Shown here: positions 35,333 through 43,615 of the stretch, in pieces
How the letters are laid out: the number at the start of each line of letters is the position of its first letter
Position numbering within the stretch: the stretch's first letter is position 1
Assembly: GCA_001296005.1 (NCBI GenBank)
Contig: LJHR01000037.1
Location: forward strand, 62,001-126,000
From: an alpha proteobacterium AAP38
GTDB taxonomy: Bacteria > Pseudomonadota > Alphaproteobacteria > Azospirillales > Azospirillaceae
DNA: 64,000 bases
Direction of reading: 5' to 3'
Program-made: the position numbers and the translations under genes
Notes under the pieces: generated by a model
Database searches by the model: none
The model's input: only the letters and a program-made list of their open reading frames with translations
Told to the model about the DNA's origin: nothing

Positions 35333-36376
35333 ATGCACTGTCCTGAATGCGAGAAGATCAAGGCGCTGGTCCATGCCGACAACCGGTTGCTGCTGGCCCC
35401 GCCCACATCCCATACCCGTTCCAAGCTGCTGGACATCGCGACCCGCCGCCGCCTACGGCTGGTGGATACTGAGGACCCGGCTTGCCTGGATATCCGCCTC
35501 ACACGCGGCGATATGGATGCCTTCCTGACGGACGTGAATGGCAGCCTGTCACAGGAGGAGACGGATCATTGCCGTGCCCTGCTGCTGGACGGGGACAAGG
35601 CGCCGGCCTTGTCCGACTATATGTCCACGCGCACGCTGCGCTGGCTCATCGCCGCGGTAAAGGGGCAATGGCTGGTGGGCATGCTGGAACAGGACCGGTT
35701 GTTCTCCATGCTGCAGCCCATCTGCCGTCCCGACGGCACGGCTTTTGGGTATGAGGCTCTGCTGCGGGGGCGGGAGGGGAATGGCGATATCGTCTCGGCG
35801 GGTTCGCTTCTGTCGGTGGCGATGGAGACGCAGTTGCTGTTCACGCTGGACCTCGCGGCCCGGCGTGAAGCGATCAAGGCCTTTGCGACAAAACGTGCGC
35901 CGGGGGCCAAACTGTTCGTGAATTTCAACCCGTCCAGCATCTATGACCCGGCCTATTGCCTGCGCACCACCCACAGTTTCGTGCGTGACATGGGCCTTAC
36001 GCCGTCGGACATCGTGTTCGAGGTGACGGAAACGACCGAGGTGAAGGATCAGGCCCATCTGCGCGGCATCCTGGCTTTCTATCGGCAATCCGGCTTCCGC
36101 GTGGCGCTGGATGATATCGGGGCCGGCTTTTCAGGCCTGAACATGCTGCAGGAGTTGCGCCCGGATTATGTGAAGATCGACATGGCCCTGATCCGGGGCA
36201 TCGACCAGGACCATTACAAGCAGAGCATCGTGCGCCATCTGATCGGCATCGCTGCCGATACCGGGGCGCGCATCGTGGCCGAAGGGATTGAGACGGAGGC
36301 GGAACGCGCCTGGGTGACACAGGCCGGGGTGGATTTCCTGCAGGGCTACCTGCTGGGCCGTCCCGCACCGGTGTAA
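35333..36376 (+). CDS. EAL-domain cyclic-di-GMP phosphodiesterase
   Basis: 347 residues, SD GGAGGAA before the ATG. The N-terminal 125 residues begin MHCPEC (a possible metal-binding pair) and form no domain I recognise. The EAL domain (about 125-347) has YEALLRG, VNFNPSS, FEVTET, LDDIGAGFSG, VKIDMALI, IVAEGIET and QGYLLGRP. The Glu, Asn, two Asp and Lys needed for metal binding and catalysis are all present; DDIG replaces the usual DDFG. It should hydrolyse c-di-GMP to pGpG. It sits inside the oligosaccharide locus, and no GGDEF protein is in the window. Confidence 0.92.
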   Translation: MHCPECEKIKALVHADNRLLLAPPTSHTRSKLLDIATRRRLRLVDTEDPACLDIRLTRGDMDAFLTDVNGSLSQEETDHCRALLLDGDKAPALSDYMSTRTLRWLIAAVKGQWLVGMLEQDRLFSMLQPICRPDGTAFGYEALLRGREGNGDIVSAGSLLSVAMETQLLFTLDLAARREAIKAFATKRAPGAKLFVNFNPSSIYDPAYCLRTTHSFVRDMGLTPSDIVFEVTETTEVKDQAHLRGILAFYRQSGFRVALDDIGAGFSGLNMLQELRPDYVKIDMALIRGIDQDHYKQSIVRHLIGIAADTGARIVAEGIETEAERAWVTQAGVDFLQGYLLGRPAPV

Positions 36377-36454
36377 AGCTAACGCGCGTTTGGTTTGGCC
36401 CGCCCGCTCCTTTCCCCTTAACCTGACATTCCCATCGCATTCGGGCAGACCAAC

Positions 36455-37960
36455 ATGCACAAACCCATTCGCAGCATCGTGATCGTCGGTGGCGGTACGG
36501 CCGGCTGGATGTCGGCGGCGGCCCTGGCCCGTGTGGCTGGCAAGACCCACAGGCTGCATCTGGTTGAGAGTGAGGAGATCGGCACCGTCGGGGTGGGGGA
36601 GGCGACGATCCCGCCCATTGCCACCTTCAACCGCGTGCTGGGCATCGACGAGGATGAGTTCCTGCGTGCCACCAACGGCACCATCAAGCTGGGCATTGAG
36701 TTCAAGGACTGGTACCGCCAGGGCCATCGCTATATGCATGCCTTCGGGGCGCTGGGCCGACCCCTCGGCATGACCCATTTCCACCATGTCTGGCGTCGCG
36801 CCCATGCGCTGGGGCTGGATGGGGACTGGGAACAATATGTCTACAACACGGTTGCCGCCCGCGCCCTGCGCTATGGCCGTCCGGGGCCGCAGCGGCGCAC
36901 GCCGCTGGAACCGCTGACCCATGCCTTCCATTTCGATGCCGGCCTCTATGCCGCCTTCCTGCGCCGCTTCGCCACCGAACGCGGTGTGGTGCGGACAGAG
37001 GGCAAGATCCGCCGCACCATCCTGAACGCCTTCAACGGCCATGTGGAGGCGGTGGAGCTGGAGGATGGCACGAAGATTGAGGGCGACCTGTTCATCGATT
37101 GCTCGGGCTTCCGGGGCCTCTTGATCGAGCAGGCGCTGGGCACCGGGTTTGAGGATTGGTCCCACTGGCTGCCGTGCGACCGCGCTTGGGCCGTGCCCTG
37201 CGCCAATGGCGGGCCATTCACCCCCTATACCCGCTCCACGGCGCATTCGGCCGGCTGGCAATGGCGCATCCCGTTGCAGCACCGTATCGGCAACGGCCAT
37301 GTCTTCGCCAGCCGCTATATGGGCGAAGAACAGGCCCGCGACATCCTGATGGCCAATCTGGATGGTACGCCGCAGGCTGAACCGCGCCTGCTGCGCTTCA
37401 CGGCGGGCCGGCGGAAGAAGATGTGGAACCGCAATGTCGTGGCCGTGGGCCTTTCCAGCGGCTTCCTGGAACCGCTGGAAAGCACGTCGATCCATCTGGT
37501 GCAGTCGGCCATCACCCGCATCCTGATGGCCCTGCCCAATGACGGCATCGACGCGGTGGAGGTGGATGATTTCAACGAGAAGGCGCGCGCCGAGTATGAG
37601 CGCATCCGCGACTTCATCATCCTGCATTACAAGGCCACCGAACGCGATGACAGCCCCTTCTGGCGCGACTGCCGCACGATGGACATCCCCGAGGAGCTGG
37701 AACGCCGCATGCGCGTCTTCGCCTCCCATGGCCGCGTCTCCCGCGTGTTCGATGAACTGTTCCTGGATGTCAGCTGGATTCAGGTCTTCTTAGGCCAGGG
37801 CGTGATCCCGCGCAGCTGGCATCCGCTGGCCGATCAGTTGAGCGAGGCGGAACTGAAGGAATTCCTCGGCGAGATCAAGGCGATGATCGGACATGAGATG
37901 GCGGCCCTGCCGACCCATGCCGACTTCATCGCCCGCCATTGCGCCGCCCGCCCCTCCTGA
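36455..37960 (+). CDS. Flavin-dependent tryptophan-halogenase-like protein
   Basis: 501 residues. The FAD-binding GGGTAGWM lies near the N-terminus, followed by TVGVGEATIPPIATFNRVLGI, the candidate catalytic Lys in NGTIKLGIEF (PrnA Lys79 position) and the WxWxIP signature GWQWRIPLQ near residue 268. These features meet the definition of the tryptophan halogenase family (PF04820). In Alphaproteobacteria and Xanthomonads, such genes sit repeatedly beside sugar TonB receptors and glycosidases, where no halogenated product is known. True halogenation of a free indole is therefore uncertain. Confidence 0.88.
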   Translation: MHKPIRSIVIVGGGTAGWMSAAALARVAGKTHRLHLVESEEIGTVGVGEATIPPIATFNRVLGIDEDEFLRATNGTIKLGIEFKDWYRQGHRYMHAFGALGRPLGMTHFHHVWRRAHALGLDGDWEQYVYNTVAARALRYGRPGPQRRTPLEPLTHAFHFDAGLYAAFLRRFATERGVVRTEGKIRRTILNAFNGHVEAVELEDGTKIEGDLFIDCSGFRGLLIEQALGTGFEDWSHWLPCDRAWAVPCANGGPFTPYTRSTAHSAGWQWRIPLQHRIGNGHVFASRYMGEEQARDILMANLDGTPQAEPRLLRFTAGRRKKMWNRNVVAVGLSSGFLEPLESTSIHLVQSAITRILMALPNDGIDAVEVDDFNEKARAEYERIRDFIILHYKATERDDSPFWRDCRTMDIPEELERRMRVFASHGRVSRVFDELFLDVSWIQVFLGQGVIPRSWHPLADQLSEAELKEFLGEIKAMIGHEMAALPTHADFIARHCAARPS

Positions 37961-38038
37961 CACCAAACCCGGCGGTTCCCATCCGCCGGGCCGTCCCGGT
38001 CACGTTGACCGGGTTCTTGCTCCCTCAAGGGAAACTGC

Positions 38039-38070
38039 GGCCGGCGGGGCGCCCCGCCGGCCGGACTTTT
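38039..38070 (+). terminator. Terminator-like GC palindrome after the halogenase
   Basis: GGCCGGCGGGGC meets its exact reverse complement with no loop spacer, followed by GGACTTTT. It is a strong hairpin with a short T run. Confidence 0.6.
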
Positions 38071-38095
38071 CCGGGGGAGATAGAGTTAGCATCGC

Positions 38096-38210
38096 TCCCT
38101 CACCCTCCCCTTGGCTGATGCCAACGGGCGAGGGGCAAATTTTCTCCCCTCGCCCACGAAAGTGGGAGAGGGAGGGGCCCAAGCCCTCCAGGGCTTGGGA
38201 GGGTGAGGGA
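38096..38210. repeat. Intergenic nested inverted-repeat element
   Basis: The 14-bp outer arms TCCCTCACCCTCCC (38096-38109) and GGGAGGGTGAGGGA (38197-38210) enclose internal hairpins: CTCGCCCAC/GTGGGAGAG around 38150-38170 and AAGCCCT/AGGGCTT at 38181-38196. At about 115 bp it resembles the ERIC- or palindromic-unit class of dispersed repeats in Proteobacteria. Confidence 0.75.
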
Positions 38211-38270
38211 ACCACGTCCCCCAGCCGCCCACGCCCGCCCCACCACCCGCCAAACCGAAAGGCCCCAGCC

Positions 38271-40082
38271 ATGTCCCGCCTGCTGACGACCGCCGCCACC
38301 CTGCTGGCCCTGGCCGCCCCTGCGGCGGCGGGGGACCTCGCCTCCTATCGCGACCGGCCCTTTGCCGATGATGTGGTCTATTTCGTGGTCACCGACCGCA
38401 TGGCCAATGGCGACACGTCCAACGACCGGGGCGGGCTGACCGGCGGGCCGGAGCAGACGGGCTACGACCCCAGCGATATCGGCATGTTCCATGGCGGGGA
38501 TTTTCAGGGTCTGACCCAGAAGCTGGATTACATCAAGGGCCTGGGCGTCACCGCCATCTGGGTCACCCCGCCCGTCGTGAACAAGGTGGTCCACAAATAT
38601 GATGGCGGCCTGTCAGCAGGTTACCACGGCTATTGGGGCCTGGATTTCCTGAATGTCGACCCGCATCTGGGCGGCAATGCCGCCTTCAAGGCCTTTGTCG
38701 ATGCGGCCCACGCCCGCAACATTAAGGTCATCATGGATATCGTGGTGAACCATACGGGCGACGTGATCCAGTTCCGGGAATGCGACCCCACCAGCATGTC
38801 GAAACCCTGCCCCTACCGGTCCAAGGGCGACTATCCCACCACCCGCCGCGCGTCCGATGGCGCCGCCATCAATCCGGGTTTCAAGGGCGACGGCGCGGCG
38901 CATCAAACGGTGCCCAACTACGCTGCCCTGACCGACATCACCTACGCTTACACGCCGTACGTCCCGGCAGGCGAAGCGACCGCGAAGAACCCCGCCTGGA
39001 TGAATGACCCGCATCATTACCATAATCGCGGCGACAGCCATTTCAGTGGGGAGGATAGCATTTTCGGCGACTTCTCCCGCCTGGACGATCTCTACACCGA
39101 ACAGCCCGCCGTCGTGGACGGGATGATTGAGATCTACAAGCACTGGATCAAGGAATACGGCATCGACGGTTACCGCCTCGACACCGCTAAACATGTGAAC
39201 CCGGAATTCTGGCACCGTTTCGTGCCGGAGATCACGGCCTTCGCCAAGGCCCAGGGCATTCCCAACTTCATCATTTTCGGTGAAGTGGCCAATGAAAAGC
39301 CGGCGGACCTCGCCGCCTATACCGATATTCTGGGCCTGCCCTCGGTCCTGGATTTCGGCCTGTCGGCGGCGGCACGGGACACGCTGGGCATGGGCGCCGA
39401 TCTCGACCTCTGGGACGGGCTGTTCCGCGCCGACCGGCTCTATCCCGCCGGCGACGACACGGCCCATCAACTGGCGACCTTCATCTCCAACCATGATCAG
39501 GGTCGCCTGGCCTTCAAGATCCGCAAGGCCAATCCGAAGATGAAGGCCGAGGAGCTGCAGGCCCGTGTGGCTCTAGGCCACGCCCTGATGTTCTTCTCAC
39601 GCGGTGTGCCGACCCTCTATTACGGCGATGAACAGGGCTTTGTGGGTCTGGCCGATGACAAGGCCTCGCGCCAGCCGATGTTCGCCAGCGCCTCGAAGCA
39701 GTTCAACACCGAAGAACGCCTGGGCACCATCGGCCCCCGCACGGGCGACGCCTTCCAGCCCGGCCACAGCCTCTACCGCGCCTTCGCCAGCATGGCCGCC
39801 ATCCGCCAGGCCCATCCCGGCCTGCGTCAGGGCCGTACGGTCATGCGCTATTTCGAACGCAAGGGTCCGGGCCTGCTGGCCTTCTCCCGCATCGACGACG
39901 CACGCGGCGAACAATTCCTCATCGTCGCCAACACCGACACCAAACCCCGCTCCCTGAACCTCGACACTGAAGGGCCGGGCACTACCTGGACCGCCCTGCA
40001 TGGCACCTGCGCGACCGGGCAGGGGACGGCCTACAGCGTCACCGTCCCGGCGCTGGATTACATTGTCTGCCGGAAGGGGTGA
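38271..40082 (+). CDS. Secreted GH13 alpha-amylase
   Basis: 603 residues from ATG 38271, which begins the signal peptide (MSRLLTTAATLLALAAPAAA). GH13 conserved regions are visible in order: DIVVNHTGD (region I), GIDGYRLDTAKH with the Asp nucleophile (II), FIIFGEVAN with the Glu acid/base (III) and FISNHDQGR (IV). It is predicted periplasmic or secreted, cutting alpha-1,4-glucans to maltodextrins that the TonB receptor could import. The upstream extension of the frame overlaps the repeat element and is not used. Confidence 0.95.
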   Translation: MSRLLTTAATLLALAAPAAAGDLASYRDRPFADDVVYFVVTDRMANGDTSNDRGGLTGGPEQTGYDPSDIGMFHGGDFQGLTQKLDYIKGLGVTAIWVTPPVVNKVVHKYDGGLSAGYHGYWGLDFLNVDPHLGGNAAFKAFVDAAHARNIKVIMDIVVNHTGDVIQFRECDPTSMSKPCPYRSKGDYPTTRRASDGAAINPGFKGDGAAHQTVPNYAALTDITYAYTPYVPAGEATAKNPAWMNDPHHYHNRGDSHFSGEDSIFGDFSRLDDLYTEQPAVVDGMIEIYKHWIKEYGIDGYRLDTAKHVNPEFWHRFVPEITAFAKAQGIPNFIIFGEVANEKPADLAAYTDILGLPSVLDFGLSAAARDTLGMGADLDLWDGLFRADRLYPAGDDTAHQLATFISNHDQGRLAFKIRKANPKMKAEELQARVALGHALMFFSRGVPTLYYGDEQGFVGLADDKASRQPMFASASKQFNTEERLGTIGPRTGDAFQPGHSLYRAFASMAAIRQAHPGLRQGRTVMRYFERKGPGLLAFSRIDDARGEQFLIVANTDTKPRSLNLDTEGPGTTWTALHGTCATGQGTAYSVTVPALDYIVCRKG

Positions 40083-40091
40083 GGGGATAGA

Positions 40092-40132
40092 GTACATTTT
40101 GTGTTTACAAAATGTACGTACGCTGCTAACCT
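40092..40132. promoter_or_regulatory. brnTA promoter with an 11-bp inverted repeat operator
   Basis: GTACATTTTGT (40092-40102) and ACAAAATGTAC (40107-40117) are exact inverted arms around GTTT. TTTACA (40104-40109) and TAACCT (40127-40132), spaced 17 bp, give a plausible sigma-70 promoter overlapping the right arm. Binding by the BrnA or BrnTA complex would block it, as expected for an autoregulated toxin-antitoxin operon. Confidence 0.75.
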
Positions 40133-40192
40133 CGATATCAACTGTAGATAAAAATCGATGTTTGGGAGGGTAACGCCAGAGGAGCGAACGCG

Positions 40193-40486
40193 ATGCAGTT
40201 CGAGTGGGACCCTTCTAAGGCTCTGATAAATATGGAGAAACACGGGATCGACTTCGAAGATGCCATTTATGTCTTCGCGGCTCCGACCCTGGAATTTCCA
40301 GACACCCGCAAGGACTACGGAGAGACCCGTATCATCGCGCTCGGTATCCTGGATGGCCGCGTCCTCGTGGTCGTCTACACGGACCGGGCCGATGTAAGGC
40401 GCATCATTTCGGCAAGAAAGGCCAATGACCATGAGCAGCGAACGTACCACGCGGCGCTCGCTCGGCGATCGCCGCCCGACTGTTGA
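40193..40486 (+). CDS. brnT: BrnT-family ribonuclease toxin
   Basis: 97 residues. It begins FEWDPSKALINMEKHGIDFEDA and ends RRIISARKANDHEQRTYHAA, the defining start and end of the BrnT/RelE-like toxin family. Known BrnT cleaves RNA and halts growth. It overlaps the antitoxin gene by about 60 bases in another frame, a typical arrangement with the toxin first. Confidence 0.93.
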   Translation: MQFEWDPSKALINMEKHGIDFEDAIYVFAAPTLEFPDTRKDYGETRIIALGILDGRVLVVVYTDRADVRRIISARKANDHEQRTYHAALARRSPPDC

Positions 40487-40751
40487 CTGGTCGCGCGTCG
40501 ATGCGCTGACCGATGCTGATATCCAGGCCGGGATCGATGCCGATCCCGATGCCGCCCCCATGCTTGACAATGCCTGGCTGGCTCATGCGCAACTGGTGGG
40601 CCCGGATACCAAGGTTCCCGTCACCATCCGGCTTGACCGCGATATTGTCAGCTTCTTCAAGGATCATGGGAAGGGCTACCAGACGCGGATCAATCAGGTC
40701 CTGCGCGCCTTTGTTGATCACGAACGTGCCAACCGCCGCACGGGCAGTTAG
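40425..40751 (+). CDS. brnA: BrnA-family antitoxin
   Basis: 108 residues from ATG 40425, or 106 from ATG 40431. The C-terminal ribbon-helix-helix region KVPVTIRLDRDIVSFFKDHGKGYQTRINQVLRA is classic BrnA (shown in pieces: KVPVTIRLD, FFKDHGKGYQTRIN). It neutralises BrnT and binds the shared promoter; the inverted repeat at 40092 is the likely site. Confidence 0.93.
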   Translation: MTMSSERTTRRSLGDRRPTVDWSRVDALTDADIQAGIDADPDAAPMLDNAWLAHAQLVGPDTKVPVTIRLDRDIVSFFKDHGKGYQTRINQVLRAFVDHERANRRTGS

Positions 40752-40754
40752 CCG

Positions 40755-42134
40755 CTAAACCACCTCTTCCTCCGCCACCGGCCCATTGCGCATCAGCGCC
40801 GCCAGCCGCCGCAGCGCCACCGTCAGCGCCTGCTGGTCCGGTGCCGCACCCAGCCCCACCCGCACAAACCGGGCCGGCGGGTCGGGTGCCATGGCAAAGG
40901 CGGCACCGGGAATGACCGCCGCTCCCATCTTCCTTGCCGTCGCGGCAAAGGCGCGGTCGGTCCAGAACGGGGGCAGGGTGATCCAGCCATGATGCCCCTG
41001 GGGGTGCGCTGACAGGGAGCCTAAGGGCAGTTCGCGCCGCGCGATGGCCTGGCGCTCCTCGGCCTCCTGCCGGATGGCGCCCAATATCTCCTGGGCCGTG
41101 CCATCCTCAATCCACGCCGTCGCCACCGCCACCGACAAGGGCGGGGCCATCTGCGCCGTACCGCGCAGATGCAGGCGCACCGCCGTCACATCGGCACCGG
41201 GCGGCATCACCAGATAGGCCACGCGCAGCCCCGGTGTCAGGCATTTGGACAGGCTGGCAATATGCCAGACCCGTTCCGGCGCCAAGGCGGCCAGCGGCGG
41301 CAAGTCCGGGTCGGCCAGCATGCCATAGGCATCATCCTCGATGAGGATCAGGTTATGCTCCCGCGCCACCTTCACAATGGCGTGCCGCCGCTCCAGCGGC
41401 ATGGTGGTGCCCGTCGGGTTCTGGGCCGTGGGGATCAGGTACACGGCCACCGGCCCGCCGCTGTCGCGCACCACACTGGCCAGCGCCTCGGGCACCATGC
41501 CCATCGCATCATTCTTGACCGGCGTCACATACAGGCCGCGCAACTGCGCCGCCATGCGAAAGCCGGGATAGGTGAACGGGTCCGACAGAATATTCCCGCC
41601 CCATTCGCACAGCACGGCCAGCAGCGCCGTCAGGCAGGCCTGCGCCCCGCCCGTCACCAGCACCCGGCCGGAATCCAGATCGGGAATGCGCGATGACAGC
41701 CACCTGGCCCCCGCCCGCCGGTCGCCATCGCCGCCGCCGCTGGGCTGGTAATTCAGCAGGCTGGACAGGTCGGGCCGCCGCGTCAGCCCCGCCATGGCCC
41801 GGCCCAGCCGCAGCGCCAGATTGGCGCTGGTCGGCTGCGGCGGCAGGTTCATGGACAGGTCCAACTCCACCTTGGTGCGCTGCGGGTTCACGGCATCGGC
41901 AACATATGTCCCGCGCCCCACCACCGCTTCCACCAGCCCCCGCGCCCGCGCGTCGGCATAGGCGCGCGTCACGGTGGTCAGGTCCACGCCCAGGGCATCG
42001 GCCAGCTTGCGGTGCGGCGGCAGGCGCATGCCCGGTGTCAGGGCGCCAGACGCGATATCCATGGCGATGGCATCGGCAATGGCACGGTACAGCGCCCCGC
42101 CCGGCGGCAGCGTCGGCGGAACCCAGTCAGCCAT
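40755..42134 (-). CDS. MocR-family regulator (GntR helix-turn-helix fused to aminotransferase-like domain)
   Basis: 459 residues. The N-terminal GntR winged helix is ALYRAIADAIAMDIASGALT, PGMRLPPHRKLADALGVD, TTVTRAYADARARGLVEAVV and GRGTYV. A type I PLP-fold domain follows, with TAQNPTG, IEDDAYG and the PLP lysine in SLSKCLTPGLRVAY. Such proteins regulate vitamin B6, GABA, taurine or amino-acid genes. Its ATG overlaps the stop of the DUF983 gene (TGATG), so the two are coupled and probably autoregulated from the palindromic promoter at 42547. Confidence 0.93.
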   Translation of the reverse strand: MADWVPPTLPPGGALYRAIADAIAMDIASGALTPGMRLPPHRKLADALGVDLTTVTRAYADARARGLVEAVVGRGTYVADAVNPQRTKVELDLSMNLPPQPTSANLALRLGRAMAGLTRRPDLSSLLNYQPSGGGDGDRRAGARWLSSRIPDLDSGRVLVTGGAQACLTALLAVLCEWGGNILSDPFTYPGFRMAAQLRGLYVTPVKNDAMGMVPEALASVVRDSGGPVAVYLIPTAQNPTGTTMPLERRHAIVKVAREHNLILIEDDAYGMLADPDLPPLAALAPERVWHIASLSKCLTPGLRVAYLVMPPGADVTAVRLHLRGTAQMAPPLSVAVATAWIEDGTAQEILGAIRQEAEERQAIARRELPLGSLSAHPQGHHGWITLPPFWTDRAFAATARKMGAAVIPGAAFAMAPDPPARFVRVGLGAAPDQQALTVALRRLAALMRNGPVAEEEVV

Positions 42135-42532
42135 CAGCCCTGCCCATCCCCATCTTCATCCAGCCGCCCCTGTTCCGCCTTGTTCATATACTGGGCACAG
42201 ACCAGCCAGCCCTTCAATGGCCGCAGCAAGGCCATCACCGACAGCATCGATACGGGGAGGGTGGTGAACAGATGCACCCAATAGGGCGCCTGGAATGCCA
42301 GTTCCTGCCACACCGCAAATCCCGTCAGCGGGAAACTGACAATCGACATGGTGAAGAACGCCGGCCCGTCCGCCGGATCGGCAAAGGACAGGTCCAACCC
42401 GCATTGCGAACAATTCTTGGCCAGCGCCAGATAGCCCGCGAAGATTCTTCCCTGCCGGCAATGCGGGCACAACCCCCGGATGCCCAGCCCGAATGGTGTG
42501 GTGGAAAAGTCGATTTTCTTATGGGTGGCCAT
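42134..42532 (-). CDS. DUF983 zinc-ribbon membrane protein
   Basis: About 132 residues from ATG 42532 (MATHKKIDFST); a further 21 in-frame codons upstream run through the palindromic operator and are unlikely to be translated. CPHCRQGRIF and NCSQCGLDL form a four-Cys zinc ribbon, followed by two transmembrane segments. This is the DUF983 family, widespread and uncharacterised. It is the first gene of a two-gene operon with the MocR regulator. Confidence 0.88.
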   Translation of the reverse strand: MATHKKIDFSTTPFGLGIRGLCPHCRQGRIFAGYLALAKNCSQCGLDLSFADPADGPAFFTMSIVSFPLTGFAVWQELAFQAPYWVHLFTTLPVSMLSVMALLRPLKGWLVCAQYMNKAEQGRLDEDGDGQG

Positions 42533-42546
42533 GATCCGGCACCTCC

Positions 42547-42579
42547 ACATTGTATGGCCATACAATGTGAATTGTATGG
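42547..42579. promoter_or_regulatory. Palindrome and extra half-site in the DUF983-mocR promoter
   Basis: A 22-bp perfect palindrome (42547-42568, half ACATTGTATGG) is followed by a direct third half-site ATTGTATGG (42571-42579). Another CCATAC lies at 42592. Direct plus inverted repeats of one 9-mer are typical of MocR binding sites. It lies 15 bp upstream of the DUF983 start and very probably mediates autoregulation. Confidence 0.8.
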
Positions 42580-42639
42580 TGTCTTCACTATCCATACGCC
42601 TGCGATGCCCATGAGTCCCATGTCAGCTTGTCGCAGGCC

Positions 42640-42672
42640 AAAGAAAAACCCCGGCTCCTCGCGGAACCGGGG
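42640..42672 (-). terminator. Rho-independent terminator of the rfb operon
   Basis: On the minus strand ACCCCGGTTCC and GGAGCCGGGGT pair (one mismatch) around GCGA, followed by TTTTCTTT. It lies 60 bp after rfbD and just before the DUF983 promoter. Confidence 0.85.
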
Positions 42673-42731
42673 TCCAAACACGCACCGTAGGTCAGGTTGG
42701 GGGGCAAAGCCCCAAGCCCTGACACGCAACC

Positions 42732-43610
42732 TCAGCCAGCGGCCACCAACGCATCCACCGCCTTATCCAGGCCGATATGCCAGTCCGGTAGGACCGCACC
42801 CGGCAGCGCCAGATAGCGGCTGCAATCCAGCACGGAATTGGCCGGACGCTTGGCTGGTGTGGGATATTCCTTTGTCGAAATGGGTTTCACCACCGGCACG
42901 GGTCGGCCATGGCGGGCCGCACTGGCGAACACCGCTTCGGCAAATGCGTGCCAGCTCGTGGGCTCCGTACCCCCGAAATGATAGATGCCATGGGCGCTGC
43001 CATCGGCCACGAATGGTGCCATCAACAGGATGGCATCGGCGATATCATGGGCTGCCGTGGGTCGCCCCCGCTGGTCCGCCACCACCCGCAATTCCGGACG
43101 GTCGGCACCCAGGCGCAGCATGGTCCGCACGAAATTGGCGCCATAGGGGCTGAAAACCCAACTGGTCCGCAATGTGGCATTGCGCGCCATGCCCAGTTCT
43201 GCAATTGCAAGTTCGCCCGCCAGCTTCGAGGCTCCATACACTCCCAACGGTCCGGTGGCGTCATCCTCGCGCCAGGGTCGGTGGCCACCGCCTTCGAACA
43301 CATAGTCGGTGGAGACATGGATGAAGGGAATGTCGGCCTGTTTGGCTGCCGCCGCGATATGACGGGTGCCGTCGCGATTGACTGCAAAGGCTTGATCCGG
43401 CTCACTTTCTGCCTTGTCTACGGCGGTATAGGCCGCGGCATTGACGATCAGGTCCGGCTTGTGCGCCGCAATGGCACCGGCCACCGCCACCTCATCGGCA
43501 ATGGACAGGCTTTCACGGCCCAGGCAGGTCACCCGATGACCCGCCTTCGTGCCCTGATCCTGCATGGCAAGCGCCAGCTGCCCACCCCGGCCAAACACCA
43601 GAATATGCAT
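42732..43610 (-). CDS. rfbD: dTDP-4-dehydrorhamnose reductase
   Basis: 292 residues from ATG 43610. Rossmann start HILVFGRGGQLALA, AAYTAVDKAESEPDQAFAVN, the catalytic YGASKLAGE (Tyr-x3-Lys) and STDYVFEG are diagnostic. It catalyses the last step to dTDP-L-rhamnose using NADPH. The start follows the rfbA stop by five bases; an in-frame TTG at 43619 overlaps that stop and is less likely. Confidence 0.96.
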   Translation of the reverse strand: MHILVFGRGGQLALAMQDQGTKAGHRVTCLGRESLSIADEVAVAGAIAAHKPDLIVNAAAYTAVDKAESEPDQAFAVNRDGTRHIAAAAKQADIPFIHVSTDYVFEGGGHRPWREDDATGPLGVYGASKLAGELAIAELGMARNATLRTSWVFSPYGANFVRTMLRLGADRPELRVVADQRGRPTAAHDIADAILLMAPFVADGSAHGIYHFGGTEPTSWHAFAEAVFASAARHGRPVPVVKPISTKEYPTPAKRPANSVLDCSRYLALPGAVLPDWHIGLDKAVDALVAAG

Positions 43611-43615
43611 GAAAA

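Larger units (their letters stand above)
37961..38270. other. Intergenic region rich in hairpins between halogenase and amylase
   Basis: 310 bases without a gene. It contains CCCGGCGG/CCGCCGGG (37969-37991), a 24-bp perfect GC palindrome (38039-38062, half-site GGCCGGCGGGGC) followed by ACTTTT, and the nested repeat at 38096-38210. The GC palindrome probably terminates the halogenase transcript. The amylase promoter was not located. Confidence 0.6.

Noticed and set aside
32168-35413. A 1081-residue open frame on the minus strand opposite the TonB receptor
   Set aside because: It mirrors the receptor frame, has no recognisable domains, and the plus-strand product has clear receptor signatures. 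It is a GC-rich codon shadow.
36131-37729. Long minus-strand frame opposite the halogenase
   Set aside because: Shadow of a well-supported flavoprotein gene; no domain recognised.
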